A stretch of 64,000 bases of DNA. Source: Mycobacterium sp. D16Q13. GTDB lineage: Bacteria > Actinomycetota > Actinomycetes > Mycobacteriales > Mycobacteriaceae. The stretch is from positions 1 to 64,000 of the forward strand of contig NZ_MAEW01000023.1 in NCBI RefSeq assembly GCF_002013375.1, written 5' to 3'. Position 1 is the stretch's first letter; the number at the start of each line of letters is the position of its first letter. Positions 16,300 to 26,629 of this stretch are shown here, piece after piece. Position numbers and translations under genes: made by a program. The notes below the pieces were generated by a model. That model saw only the letters and a list, made by a program, of their open reading frames with translations, was not told the DNA's origin and did no database searches.

Positions 16300-17523
16300 G
16301 TGACCAGTGTGATGCAGCCGATCGAGACCGCGACGGCACCGACCGCAGTACTCGCGACGACCCTCGACATCGTGATCCCCGTATACAACGAGGAAAACGA
16401 CCTGGAACCGTGCGTGCGCCGCCTGCACGAGTTCCTGGCCAACGAGGTGCCGTACACGGCGCGCATCACCATCGCCGACAACGCCAGCACCGATCGCACC
16501 CTGCAGATCGCCCATCGGCTCGCCGATGAGCTTGGCGGTGTTGACGTGCTGCACCTAGAGGAGAAGGGCCGGGGGCGCGCTCTGGCCGCGGCGTGGCTGT
16601 CCTCGGACGCCGAAGTTGTCGCCTACTGCGATGTGGACCTGTCCACCGACCTCAACGCGCTGATGCCGCTTGTCGCACCACTGATCTCGGGTCACTCGGA
16701 TGTCGCCTACGGGTCGCGGCTCAACCGCAACTCACGTGTGGTCCGCGGCCCCAAGCGCGAGTTCATCTCCCGCACCTACAACCTGATCCTGCATGCGTCG
16801 CTGCAGGTGAGGTTCTCCGACGCCCAGTGCGGCTTCAAGGCGATCCGTACCGACGTTGCGCACCAACTACTTCCGCTTGTCGAGGACAAAGAATGGTTCT
16901 TCGATACCGAGCTGCTGGTGCTGGCCGAGCGCGTCGGCCTACGCATTCACGAGGTACCCGTCGACTGGGTCGATGACCCGGACAGCCGGGTCGACATCGT
17001 CGACACCGTGCGCAAGGACCTGCTCGGGATCTGGCGATTGGGCCGGGCGCTGATGCTCGGCACCCTGCCGCTGGACGAGCTTCGCCACAGCCTCGGCCGT
17101 GAACCACTCGTCGAGGGTGTGCCTCCCGGAATGGTCGGACAGCTGGTGCGATTCGGGATCATTGGTGTGGCAAGCACGTTGGCCTACGCGCTACTGTTCC
17201 TCGTCCTGCACGGGACGGTGGGGGATCAGGCCGCCAACTTCCTGGCGCTGCTCATCACCGCCGTGCTCAACACCTCTGCCAACAGGTTCTTCACCTTCGG
17301 GGTGCGGGGGCGGCGCAACGTTGCCAAGCATCAGTTCCAGGGGCTTGTCATCTTCGGCATCGGGCTGGCCTTGACCAGTGGCTCGCTTGTCGCGATGCAC
17401 CACCTGGTTCCGGACGCCTCCAAGCATCTGCTGCTGATCGTGCTGACCGTGGCCAACCTGGTCGCAACCCTGGTCCGGTTCGTCGGATTGCGTTGGGTGT
17501 TCAGAAGCGCGAACGCTCGATGA
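16300..17523 (+). CDS. Polyprenyl-phosphate glycosyltransferase (GT2) fused to a GtrA flippase-like domain
   Basis: A 407-residue fusion. Residues about 18-270 are a GT2 domain of the dolichol-phosphate-mannose-synthase type: IVIPVYNEENDLEPCV, ADNASTDRT, and CDVDLSTD carrying the DxD metal site. From about residue 278 a four-helix GtrA domain follows (QLVRFGIIGVASTLAYAL, NRFFTFG). GtrB-type enzymes make a polyprenyl-phosphate sugar on the cytoplasmic face, and GtrA is thought to help flip it. The downstream GT-C gene overlaps by 4 bp, giving all three functions of a Gtr system. GTG 16300 is chosen as start; GTG 16309 and ATG 16312 are alternatives. Confidence 0.87.
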   Translation: MTSVMQPIETATAPTAVLATTLDIVIPVYNEENDLEPCVRRLHEFLANEVPYTARITIADNASTDRTLQIAHRLADELGGVDVLHLEEKGRGRALAAAWLSSDAEVVAYCDVDLSTDLNALMPLVAPLISGHSDVAYGSRLNRNSRVVRGPKREFISRTYNLILHASLQVRFSDAQCGFKAIRTDVAHQLLPLVEDKEWFFDTELLVLAERVGLRIHEVPVDWVDDPDSRVDIVDTVRKDLLGIWRLGRALMLGTLPLDELRHSLGREPLVEGVPPGMVGQLVRFGIIGVASTLAYALLFLVLHGTVGDQAANFLALLITAVLNTSANRFFTFGVRGRRNVAKHQFQGLVIFGIGLALTSGSLVAMHHLVPDASKHLLLIVLTVANLVATLVRFVGLRWVFRSANAR

Positions 17524-19376
17524 TTCGCGAGCGGATCAGCGTTGGTCTTCTGCTGATCGGCACCGCGGCGGCCTACCTGATCAACCTCGGCTCCAACGGC
17601 TGGGCCAACTCCTTCTATTCGGCAGCGGTGCAAGCGGGTTCGGTGTCGTGGAAGGCCGCGTTCTTCGGATCCTCGGACGCCGCCAACTCGATCACCGTCG
17701 ATAAGCCCCCCGCCTCGCTGTGGCTCATGGAACTGTCGGTGCGGATCTTCGGGCTCAGCACCTGGAGCATTCTGGTGCCCCAGGTGCTTCTGGGTGTGGC
17801 GTCGGTCGGCCTGCTGTACCTGACCGTCCGCCGGTACTTCGGGCACCGGGCCGGCCTGCTGGCCGGGCTGGTACTTGCGGTCACGCCGGTGGCGGTGCTG
17901 ATGTTCCGGTTCAACAATCCGGACGCGCTGTTGGTCTTCCTGATGATCGCCGCGGTGTGGGCGCTGTTACGCGCCATCGAGGATGGCCGCACCCGCTGGC
18001 TGCTCCTGGTCGGGGCGCTGGTCGGATTCGGTTTCCTGACCAAGCAGTTGCAAGTCCTGCTCGTCATCCCGCCCATCGCCGTGACTTACCTGATCGCCGG
18101 ACCCGTGGGTGTCGGGAAGCGTCTGGCACAGCTCACCGGATCGGCTGCCGCGGCGGTAGTTTCGGCGGGATGGTGGATCGTCGCTGTCGAGTTGTGGCCA
18201 CCCGGCTCGCGCCCGTGGATCGGCGGATCGCCCGATAACTCGATCCTCGAGCTCACCCTCGGCTACAACGGGCTGGGCCGTATCAACGGTAACGAGAAGG
18301 GCAGTGCCTCGGGTCCGCGTGACGAGATGTATGGCTTCGGCGGCCACTTCGGGAGCGAACCCGGGATCGGCAGGCTGTTCCAACCAGCCCTGGGCGGGCA
18401 GATTGCCTGGCTGCTTCCGGCGGCACTGTTCCTGGCGGTGTTGGGATTGGTCCTGCTGCGCAGGGAATCCCGGACGGATACGCGTCGGGCAGTGCTGCTT
18501 GTCTTCGGATTGTGGGTGCTCACCACGGGCGCCGTGTTCAGTTACATGCAGGGCATATTCCATCCCTACTACTCGGTGGCCCTGGCACCTGCCGTTGCCG
18601 CACTTGTGGGCGCGGGCGGATTCCTGGCCTGGCGGGAGCGCGAAAAACCCTGGGTAAGAGCATCTTTAGCGGCCACTCTGGCGTTTACCGCAGTGCTGGC
18701 CTGGATTCTGCTGGGCCGGTCAGCGGAGTTCCAGCCGTGGCTGCGTTGGGCGATATTGGCCCTGGGGGCGATCGCACTTCTCGGCATCGTCCTGAACAGA
18801 TATCCCAAGGCTGTCGTCGCCATCTCGCTCATGGTGGCGCTCGCCGGTCCGATCGCGTACTCGGTCCAGACCATCGCGACGCCGCACAGCGGAGCGCTTC
18901 CCTCGGCTGGGCCCGAGGTCAAGGGAGGCGGTTTCCCGGACTTCCCGGATATGCCCGAGCGAGAGCATCGTCCGGAATTTGAGCGCGGTTCCCAGCGCGG
19001 TGGCGGTCTGCTGGATGGAAGCGATCCGGGCCCCAATATTGTCGCGGCTCTGGAGGCTAACGCCGATCGCTATACCTGGGTGGCCGCCGCGGTGGGCTCC
19101 AACCAGGCGTCGGGTTACCAGCTGTCCACTCGTCGGCCCGTCATGCCCATCGGAGGGTTCAACGGGACCGACCCGTCACCGACGCTGGCGCAGTTCCAGC
19201 AGTACGTGGCCGACGGTCAGATCCACTTCTTCTTAGATGGGGAGCGCGCTAACCACGGCGAGGGATTCGGCGCCCCCGGCAGTGAGACCTCGAAATCCAT
19301 CCGCGAGTGGGTGCAGAAAACCTTCGCCAAACAGACCATCGACGACGTCGATGTCTATGACCTGACGGCACGGTAA
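17520..19376 (+). CDS. GT39/ArnT-like membrane glycosyltransferase (GT-C)
   Basis: A 618-residue polytopic membrane enzyme that would transfer a sugar from a polyprenyl-phosphate donor to an extracytoplasmic acceptor. The family signature VDKPPASLW lies near residue 60, and RFNNPDALLVFLM follows. About 11 hydrophobic helices occupy the first 460 residues. The C-terminal 160 residues are extracytoplasmic, with a Gly/Pro-rich linker (GGGFPDFPDMPER) and a soluble domain. ATG overlaps the GT2 stop (ATGA). The acceptor is unknown. Confidence 0.85.
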   Translation: MIRERISVGLLLIGTAAAYLINLGSNGWANSFYSAAVQAGSVSWKAAFFGSSDAANSITVDKPPASLWLMELSVRIFGLSTWSILVPQVLLGVASVGLLYLTVRRYFGHRAGLLAGLVLAVTPVAVLMFRFNNPDALLVFLMIAAVWALLRAIEDGRTRWLLLVGALVGFGFLTKQLQVLLVIPPIAVTYLIAGPVGVGKRLAQLTGSAAAAVVSAGWWIVAVELWPPGSRPWIGGSPDNSILELTLGYNGLGRINGNEKGSASGPRDEMYGFGGHFGSEPGIGRLFQPALGGQIAWLLPAALFLAVLGLVLLRRESRTDTRRAVLLVFGLWVLTTGAVFSYMQGIFHPYYSVALAPAVAALVGAGGFLAWREREKPWVRASLAATLAFTAVLAWILLGRSAEFQPWLRWAILALGAIALLGIVLNRYPKAVVAISLMVALAGPIAYSVQTIATPHSGALPSAGPEVKGGGFPDFPDMPEREHRPEFERGSQRGGGLLDGSDPGPNIVAALEANADRYTWVAAAVGSNQASGYQLSTRRPVMPIGGFNGTDPSPTLAQFQQYVADGQIHFFLDGERANHGEGFGAPGSETSKSIREWVQKTFAKQTIDDVDVYDLTAR

Positions 19377-19382
19377 CTCCCG

Positions 19383-19440
19383 TCGAGTGGGAACCTGGCG
19401 AGGCTTTTGCGGTGATTTTCCTCGCGAGGTTCCCACTCGA
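19383..19440. repeat. Long hairpin repeat, copy B (between convergent genes)
   Basis: The 21-nt arms at 19383-19403 and 19420-19440 (beginning TCGAGTGGGAACCT) pair with one mismatch around a 16-nt loop. It lies 6 bp behind the GT-C stop and 16 bp behind the serC stop, the position of a bidirectional terminator. It shares arm ends and loop length with copy A. Confidence 0.88.
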
Positions 19441-19456
19441 GGCAGGAAATACTGGG

Positions 19457-20662
<1,206 letters not shown>

Positions 20663-20785
20663 CTAGATAGGGGCTTCTCGCCCTGTTTACACTCGCCCAG
20701 AGCTTGTAGACTTCCAAGTAGCCCCAGAACGTAAAAGTTTGCAGGTCCGTTACCGCGTCTTTGGACGAATCAAAGGAGATAAGCC

Positions 20786-21841
20786 ATGTCGCTCCGCGAG
20801 AAGCTCCGCGCGAAGAAGGAAGTACGCGCCGACGCGAGCTACGTCCAGGTACTCGAGACCTTGTCGCACGGCTCCACGAACCGGAACTTCGATCCCTTCA
20901 TCGATATCGACTGGGATAACCCGGAGTATGCCGTCGTCCCCAATGATCCGCGCTGGGTTCTCCCGCACCGGACCGATCCGTTCGGCCGGCACCCGTGGTA
21001 CCAGGCGCAGCCGCTGGAGAAGCAGATTGAGATCGGCATGTGGCGTCAGGCCAATGTCGCCAAGGTTGGTCTGCACTTCGAGAGCATCCTGATCCGCGGT
21101 CTGATCCAGTACGCGTTCAGCGTCCCCAATGGCTCACCGGAGTTCCGGTACCTCAACCACGAGTCCATCGAAGAGTGCAACCACACCCTGATGTTCCAGG
21201 AGATGGTCAACCGCCTCGGTGTCGACGTACCCGGGATGCCGCGCCTGCTGCGCTGGCTGTCCCCGTTCGTTCCGCTGGCCTCCACGCCGTTCCCCGAGAT
21301 GTTCTTCGTGGGTGTGCTCGCCGGTGAAGAGCCCATCGACCACACGCAGAAGAACGTGCTGCGCGAGGGCGACAATCTGCACCCGATCATGAAGCGCGTC
21401 ATGGAGATCCACGTGGCCGAGGAGGCCCGGCACATCTCCTTCGCGCATGAGTACCTGCGCAAGCGCGTGCCGGCCATGCACTGGTTCAACCGGTTTGTGT
21501 TGTCGATCGCCACCCCCATCACCATGCGGGTGCTGATGGGCGCCATCATGACGCCGCCGCGCAGCTTCGCCAAGAGATTCGACATCCCGCAAGAGGTGAT
21601 GAAGGAAATCTTCTGGAAGAGCCCGGCCTCGCGGCAGACCATGAGCGAGGTCTTCTCCGACGTCCGGATGCTGGTCAGGGAGACCGGGATGATGAACCCG
21701 GTGGCCAAGCTGGTGTGGCGAGTGCTGCACATCGATGGCCGTGCCGCCCGCTACCGCAGCGAGCCGCAGCGCGGTCCGCTGGTGAACTACTCGGCCCCTG
21801 AAGCCGCAGTGACTGATTCGCACAGCGCTGTTCCCGCCTGA
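20786..21841 (+). CDS. AurF-like diiron oxygenase (Rv0885-like)
   Basis: A 351-residue, mostly helical enzyme. Two iron-ligand helices are visible: HESIEECNHTLMFQE and EIHVAEEARHISFAHEYL, matching the E-x2-H arrangement of the AurF/ferritin-like non-heme diiron family. AurF itself oxidises p-aminobenzoate; the mycobacterial substrate is unknown. An AAAGGAGAT ribosome binding site lies before ATG 20786. It overlaps fprB by one base (TGATG), so the ferredoxin/reductase encoded next is a likely electron supplier. Confidence 0.85.
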   Translation: MSLREKLRAKKEVRADASYVQVLETLSHGSTNRNFDPFIDIDWDNPEYAVVPNDPRWVLPHRTDPFGRHPWYQAQPLEKQIEIGMWRQANVAKVGLHFESILIRGLIQYAFSVPNGSPEFRYLNHESIEECNHTLMFQEMVNRLGVDVPGMPRLLRWLSPFVPLASTPFPEMFFVGVLAGEEPIDHTQKNVLREGDNLHPIMKRVMEIHVAEEARHISFAHEYLRKRVPAMHWFNRFVLSIATPITMRVLMGAIMTPPRSFAKRFDIPQEVMKEIFWKSPASRQTMSEVFSDVRMLVRETGMMNPVAKLVWRVLHIDGRAARYRSEPQRGPLVNYSAPEAAVTDSHSAVPA

Positions 21842-23523
21842 TGCCGCACGTCGTTACCCAGGCGTGCTGTAACGAGGGCTCCTGCGTTTACGCATGCCCG
21901 GTGAACTGCATCCACCCCACGCCTGACGAACCGGATTTCCTCAAGGCGGAGATGTTGCACATCGACGCCTCCGCGTGTGTCGACTGTGGTGCTTGTGTTG
22001 CCGCCTGCCCAGTGGATGCCATCAAGCCGGATTCGGTGCTCAAGGAAGAGCAGTTGCCCTTCCTGCGGATTAACTCCGAGTTCTATCCGCGCGAAATCCC
22101 CCGCGCCAGTTTGGCTCCGGTCATTCAGGCGCCGCCGGTCCGCACGACCGGCCGCGCGCTGAAGGTGGCGATCGTCGGCTCCGGTCCGGCGGCGATGTAC
22201 GCCGCCGACGAGCTGCTGACCCAGCCGCACGTGAAGGTCAACATGTTCGAACGGCTGCCCGCCCCCTACGGTTTGGTGCGTGCCGGGGTGGCCCCCGACC
22301 ACCAGCAGACCAAGCGGGTGACGAAGCTTTTTGACACGATGGCCGCCCAGCCCAACTTCGAGTTCTTCTTGAATGTCGAGGTGGGTAAGGACATCACCCA
22401 CGAGGAACTACTGGCGCATCACCATGCGGTGATCTACTCCGTCGGTGCGTCCTCGGATCGCCGCCTGAACATCCCGGGGATTGAATTGCCCGGCAACGCC
22501 ACCGCCACCCAGGTGGTCGCGTGGATCAACGCGCACCCCGACTACACAGATTTCCGGGTGAACCTCGATCACCAGCGCGCCGTTGTCATCGGTAACGGAA
22601 ACGTGGCCCTGGATGTCGCGCGGGTGCTCACCGGAGACACCGATCGCCTTGCGCGCACGGATATTTCGGATACCGCTCTGACCGCATTACGCAGTAGCAA
22701 GCTGCGTGAGGTTGTCATCGTCGGGCGCCGCGGTCCCGAGCATTCGGCGTTTACCCTGCCCGAGCTGCTCGGTCTCGTCGGCCTCCCCGATATGACGGTG
22801 GTCATCGATCAGGAAACAGCGGACCTCGTCGACGAGGCGCTGCAGACGCACCTGGAGCCGTTGACGCGGCAGAAGCTGGAAGTGCTCAGCACCTGCCCGC
22901 GTGAGGCGCGGGAGCCTGGCGGCAAGACCATCCGCTTCGCCTATAACCGCACCCCCATCAAGGTGCTCGGGGACGGGCGCGCGGAAGGTATCGAGTTCCA
23001 GCATGGCGAATCTGTGGACACCATCGAAGCGGGTTTGGTGCTCACCTCGATCGGCTATCGCGGTGTCCCGATGCCCGACGTGCCGTTCGACAACCAGCGT
23101 GCGATCATTCCGAACGAGCAAGGGCGGGTGACCGATCCGGACACCGGCAAGGCGCATCCCGGCACCTATGTGGCGGGATGGATCAAGCGCGGTCCGACCG
23201 GATTCATCGGGACCAACAAGTCCTGCTCGCAGCAGACCATCACCTCGCTGGTCGAGGACTACAACCACGGGCTGCTCGCCGATCCGGCGCACCGGCTGTC
23301 GGGTCTGTCCAAGCTGATTCAGCGGCGGCAGCCGACGATCGTTGGCCACGATGGTTGGCTGGCGATCGACCGTGCGGAGATTGCGCGCGGTAAGGGTGAA
23401 GGCCGTCCGCGCGACAAGTTCGTCTCGGTGCCCGAGATGCTCCGCGTTGCCGCGAATGCCCCGCAGCCACCATTGTGGCGCAAGGCAATTCGCGGGTCTG
23501 CGTTGGAAGACTTGCTGCGATAG
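21841..23523 (+). CDS. fprB: Ferredoxin-ferredoxin/NADP reductase FprB
   Basis: A 560-residue fusion. Residues 1-100 form a 7Fe-type ferredoxin with two cysteine clusters (CNEGSCVYACPVNC and CVDCGACVAACPVD). Residues from about 105 form an adrenodoxin-reductase-like flavoprotein with the FAD motif VAIVGSGPAAMYAADEL and the NADP motif VIGNGNVALDVARVL. The C-terminal GRVTDPDTGKAHPGTYVAGW block is also typical. It would pass electrons from NADPH to a partner oxygenase, plausibly the upstream diiron protein, with which it is translationally coupled. It matches M. tuberculosis FprB in domain order and location. Confidence 0.93.
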   Translation: MPHVVTQACCNEGSCVYACPVNCIHPTPDEPDFLKAEMLHIDASACVDCGACVAACPVDAIKPDSVLKEEQLPFLRINSEFYPREIPRASLAPVIQAPPVRTTGRALKVAIVGSGPAAMYAADELLTQPHVKVNMFERLPAPYGLVRAGVAPDHQQTKRVTKLFDTMAAQPNFEFFLNVEVGKDITHEELLAHHHAVIYSVGASSDRRLNIPGIELPGNATATQVVAWINAHPDYTDFRVNLDHQRAVVIGNGNVALDVARVLTGDTDRLARTDISDTALTALRSSKLREVVIVGRRGPEHSAFTLPELLGLVGLPDMTVVIDQETADLVDEALQTHLEPLTRQKLEVLSTCPREAREPGGKTIRFAYNRTPIKVLGDGRAEGIEFQHGESVDTIEAGLVLTSIGYRGVPMPDVPFDNQRAIIPNEQGRVTDPDTGKAHPGTYVAGWIKRGPTGFIGTNKSCSQQTITSLVEDYNHGLLADPAHRLSGLSKLIQRRQPTIVGHDGWLAIDRAEIARGKGEGRPRDKFVSVPEMLRVAANAPQPPLWRKAIRGSALEDLLR

Positions 23524-23536
23524 CGGTTGTTCGGCG

Positions 23537-24004
23537 TTAGTCGACGCCGCCCGCGGCGTACTTCTTGAGGTCTTCGGGGTTGACGATCTTGACCGGTTGA
23601 CCCAATGACCACAGGTGTCCGAACGGATCCTTGATGACGCCGAAGCGGTCGCCCCAGAACTGGTCTTCGAGCGGCATCTCGATGCTCGCCCCGGCGTCGA
23701 CGGCACGGCTGAACCAGTCGTCGACATTGGGCACCGTCAGGTGAATGGTCACCGGAGTACCGCCGAGCGCGGTGGGGGTGCTGGATTTCCCGTCGTTGTA
23801 CTCGGGGAAGTCGTCGTTCATCATGATCGTCGTGCCGTTGATCTTCACGGCAGCGTGCATCACTTTGCCGTCGGGAGTCTCCAGCAGGCCGAGCTCTTCG
23901 GCGCCAAAGGCGTTCTTATAGAACTCGATCGCCGCGCGGGAATCCTCGACGATGATGTAGGGAGAGACAGAGGGTTCTACAGGTGGGAGGTCGGGAGAGG
24001 TCAT
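23537..24004 (-). CDS. VOC (glyoxalase/bleomycin-resistance fold) protein, PhnB-like
   Basis: A 155-residue protein with two beta-alpha-beta-beta-beta modules: YIIVEDSRAAIEFYKNAFGAEE at the N-terminus and HLTVPNVDDWFSRAVDAGA in the middle. KDPFGHLWSLG near the end is the usual PhnB-like metal-site region. The activity is unknown. ATG 24004 is taken as start; ATG 24013 is also possible. It is convergent with fprB, as for Rv0887c. Confidence 0.83.
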   Translation of the reverse strand: MTSPDLPPVEPSVSPYIIVEDSRAAIEFYKNAFGAEELGLLETPDGKVMHAAVKINGTTIMMNDDFPEYNDGKSSTPTALGGTPVTIHLTVPNVDDWFSRAVDAGASIEMPLEDQFWGDRFGVIKDPFGHLWSLGQPVKIVNPEDLKKYAAGGVD

Positions 24005-24050
24005 AGGCCCCACCCAACCATCTCACGCGTAGTGACGCCAGGACTTCGGG

Positions 24051-25187
24051 TTAAGCACCCACCCGAGAGCGCAGCAGCCCGAATCCTTCCACGGACTCGA
24101 TGGAGCGCGGCCCCGGTCCTACATAGAGCGCGGCCGGACGCACCAGCTTGTCGAGACGCTTCTGCTCCATGATGTGTGCGCTCCAGCCCGCGGTGCGGGC
24201 GCAGGTGAACATTGCCGGCATCATGCGGGTCGGTACCTGTGCGAAGTCCAGAATGACCGCTGCCCAGAACTCGACATTGGTTTCGATGACGCGATCCGGA
24301 CGACGTTCCCGCAGCTCGGACAGGGCAGCCTGTTCGACGGCGGCCGCCACCTCGTAGCGCGCGGCGCCGAGACGCTTGGCCGTACTGCGCAGCACGCGCG
24401 CACGCGGATCCTCGGCGCGGTATACCCGGTGGCCGAAGCCCATGAGCTTTTCGCGGCGGTCCAGAATGCCCTTGATGACGCCGCGGGCGTCACCCGTCTT
24501 TTCGGCCTGTTCGATCATCGGCAGCACGCGGGCAGGTGCGCCGCCATGCAGCGGGCCACTCATCGCGCCTACCGCACCCGAGAGCGCGGCAGCCACATCG
24601 GCGCCGGTGGAGGCGATGACCCGGGCGGTGAACGTGGAGGCGTTCATGCCGTGTTCGGCGGCCGACACCCAGTAGGCGTCGATGGCCTCGACATGCTTAG
24701 GGTCTGGCTCACCCTGCCAGCGAGTCATGAAACGTGATGTGACGGTGGAGCATTCGTCGATGACCTTTTGTGGCACGGCGGGCAGGGAACTGCCCCGCGC
24801 GGACTGGGCGACATACGAGAGGGCCATTACCGAGGCGCGGGCCAGCTGATGGCGCGCGATGGAATCCTCGGTGTCCAACAGCGGCTCAAAGCCCCAGATG
24901 GGCGCGAGCATGGCGAGTCCGGCCTGTACATCGACGCGGACATCCCCGGTGTGCACCGGGATGGGGAAGGGCTCGGCGGGCGGGAGTCCCTGGCCAAACT
25001 TGCCGTCGACCAACAGTGCCCACACATCGCCGAAAGTCACCCGTTGGGCGACCAGATCGTCGATGTCGACACCGCGGTAGCGCAGCGCCCCGCCGTCCTT
25101 GTCGGGCTCGGCGATCTCGGTGGCGAAGGCGGTCACGCCCTCCAGTCCAGGTGCGAAATCCGCTGGTAGCGGCGCTGCAACCGTCAT
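24051..25187 (-). CDS. citA: Citrate synthase 2 (CitA)
   Basis: A 378-residue type II-like citrate synthase (short form), which condenses oxaloacetate and acetyl-CoA to citrate, or serves as a methylcitrate synthase. The catalytic His regions are AAEHGMNASTFT, GPLHGGAPARV and MGFGHRVYRAEDPRA. The length and the N-terminal ALRYRGVDIDDL match M. tuberculosis CitA (Rv0889c). It is a different branch from GltA2 at 50195. ATG 25187 (MTVAAPLPADF) is chosen over the frame extension. It is divergent from pdxH. Confidence 0.92.
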   Translation of the reverse strand: MTVAAPLPADFAPGLEGVTAFATEIAEPDKDGGALRYRGVDIDDLVAQRVTFGDVWALLVDGKFGQGLPPAEPFPIPVHTGDVRVDVQAGLAMLAPIWGFEPLLDTEDSIARHQLARASVMALSYVAQSARGSSLPAVPQKVIDECSTVTSRFMTRWQGEPDPKHVEAIDAYWVSAAEHGMNASTFTARVIASTGADVAAALSGAVGAMSGPLHGGAPARVLPMIEQAEKTGDARGVIKGILDRREKLMGFGHRVYRAEDPRARVLRSTAKRLGAARYEVAAAVEQAALSELRERRPDRVIETNVEFWAAVILDFAQVPTRMMPAMFTCARTAGWSAHIMEQKRLDKLVRPAALYVGPGPRSIESVEGFGLLRSRVGA

Positions 25188-25293
25188 GATTCTCGACTCC
25201 CTACCTGTGGGTAACAACTCGGTAAAGGCGATTCTTGCACCCACAATTAAGGGTGATTCTTAGTTCGTTCGATCTCTCTTAAGCGCCCGCCTG

Positions 25294-25299
25294 TAGCGT
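25294..25299 (+). promoter_or_regulatory. -10 element TAGCGT for leaderless pdxH
   Basis: TAGCGT ends 7 nt before GTG 25307 and overlaps the alternative GTG at 25298, which argues against that upstream start. Confidence 0.45.
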
Positions 25300-25306
25300 G
25301 CTTTTC

Positions 25307-25945
25307 GTGACCGAATGGCTGCGCTCGGACTACCGTCCCGGAGAAAAGGACGGCAGTGGCGATCTGGATGTTGACTGGCTTGCCGATGGCTGGCTTCCCT
25401 TGCTACACAAATGGTTTGACCTCGCGGTGTCCTCGGGCATCCCGGAACCGAACGCGATGGTGCTCGCTACTGTCGACAACGGCCGTCCGGTGACGCGCAC
25501 GGTGCTGTGCAAGGGTTTCGACTCCGCGGGTGTGACGTTCTTCTCAAACTACGACTCCGCCAAGGGGCGCCAGCTCGACCACGCGCCGTATGCGAGTGTC
25601 ACCTTTCCCTGGTACGCGCTGGGGCGGCAGGTCCACGTGCGCGGCGCGGTGACCAAGGTCGATCCGGCCCAGACCGCCAATTACTGGACCAACCGTCCGC
25701 GCGGATCGCAGCTGGGTGCCTGGGCGTCACAACAGTCGGCGCCCATCGAATCGCGAGCGGCGCTGTTGGCTCAGCTCGATGATGTCACCGCACGGTTCGC
25801 CGAGGTGGAGACGGTGCCGGTGCCGCCGAACTGGGGTGGTTATGTGATCGCTCCCGACACGGTGGAGTTCTGGCAGGGCCGTGAGAACCGCGTACACAAC
25901 CGGATTGTCTTGCAAGACGGACGGATTGAGCGGCTGCAGCCCTGA
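25307..25945 (+). CDS. pdxH: Pyridoxamine 5'-phosphate oxidase PdxH
   Basis: A 212-residue FMN-dependent oxidase that converts PNP or PMP to pyridoxal phosphate. Seen directly are the substrate and FMN motifs [34 protein letters not shown] and [15 protein letters not shown], and the C-terminal RLQP. Size and motif order are standard. I chose GTG 25307 (TEWLRSDY) because a -10 box lies 7 nt upstream. Five bases separate it from the downstream GAP-family gene, so they may share a transcript. Confidence 0.93.
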   Translation: MTEWLRSDYRPGEKDGSGDLDVDWLADGWLPLLHKWFDLAVSSGIPEPNAMVLATVDNGRPVTRTVLCKGFDSAGVTFFSNYDSAKGRQLDHAPYASVTFPWYALGRQVHVRGAVTKVDPAQTANYWTNRPRGSQLGAWASQQSAPIESRAALLAQLDDVTARFAEVETVPVPPNWGGYVIAPDTVEFWQGRENRVHNRIVLQDGRIERLQP

Positions 25946-25950
25946 CACCC

Positions 25951-26604
25951 ATGTGGATCACCCTGCTAGTGATGGCCATTGCCGTCAGCTTCGAACCCTT
26001 CCGTCTGGGTATGACGGTGCTGATGTTGAGTCGGCCACGCCCACAGCTGCAACTACTGGCATTCCTGTGCGGTGGTTTCGTCATGGGAATGGCGGTGGGG
26101 CTGGCGGTGCTGTTCGCCTTCCGGCACGTGTCCACCGGATCAGCACAGTTCACGTTGCCGCGGGTACAGGTTGGCATCGGGGTGGCGGCACTGCTGGTCG
26201 CCGCGTTACTGGCCTCGCGTGTGCGGGGTCCGACCTCCAACGCACAGTTGGACAAGGTCACCGCGCGTATCCAGTCCATCGCGACGGGTGGCTCGCTGTG
26301 GGTGGCCGCCGTCGCGGGTCTGGGGATCGCGCTGCCCTCCGTCGATTTCCTGGCCGCACTTGCCGTGATCGTGGCCTCGGGTTCTGCACCAGCCACGCAG
26401 GTCAGCGCGCTGCTGATGTTCAACATCATCGCCTTCGCGCTGATCGAAGTTCCGTTACTGGCTCATCTTGCTGCGCCGGAGCGGACGGCCGAGGCGATGG
26501 CACGGCTGAACAGCTGGATACAGTCCAACCGTCGCCGCAACATCGCGCTGGTGTTGGCTCTGGTCGGATGCGTGTTGCTCGCGGTGGGGATTGCCGGCAT
26601 CTGA
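25951..26604 (+). CDS. GAP-family (Sap) membrane protein
   Basis: A 217-residue membrane protein with six hydrophobic helices and the opening LLVMAIAVSFEPFRLGMTVLM. This is the Sap/Gap family, whose founding member is needed to export glycopeptidolipids in M. smegmatis. It lies 25 bp from the 3' end of the FAAL gene of the TPP-type locus, convergent with it, so a role in export of that lipid is plausible. It is located behind pdxH and could instead be read through from there. Confidence 0.75.
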   Translation: MWITLLVMAIAVSFEPFRLGMTVLMLSRPRPQLQLLAFLCGGFVMGMAVGLAVLFAFRHVSTGSAQFTLPRVQVGIGVAALLVAALLASRVRGPTSNAQLDKVTARIQSIATGGSLWVAAVAGLGIALPSVDFLAALAVIVASGSAPATQVSALLMFNIIAFALIEVPLLAHLAAPERTAEAMARLNSWIQSNRRRNIALVLALVGCVLLAVGIAGI

Positions 26605-26629
26605 CGGCGTTTCACCACCGAACGCGGGG

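Noticed and set aside
25200-25290. CACCC-N8-GGGTG pairing and GATTCTT repeats between citA and pdxH
   Set aside because: Short and imperfect; not distinguishable from chance without comparison.
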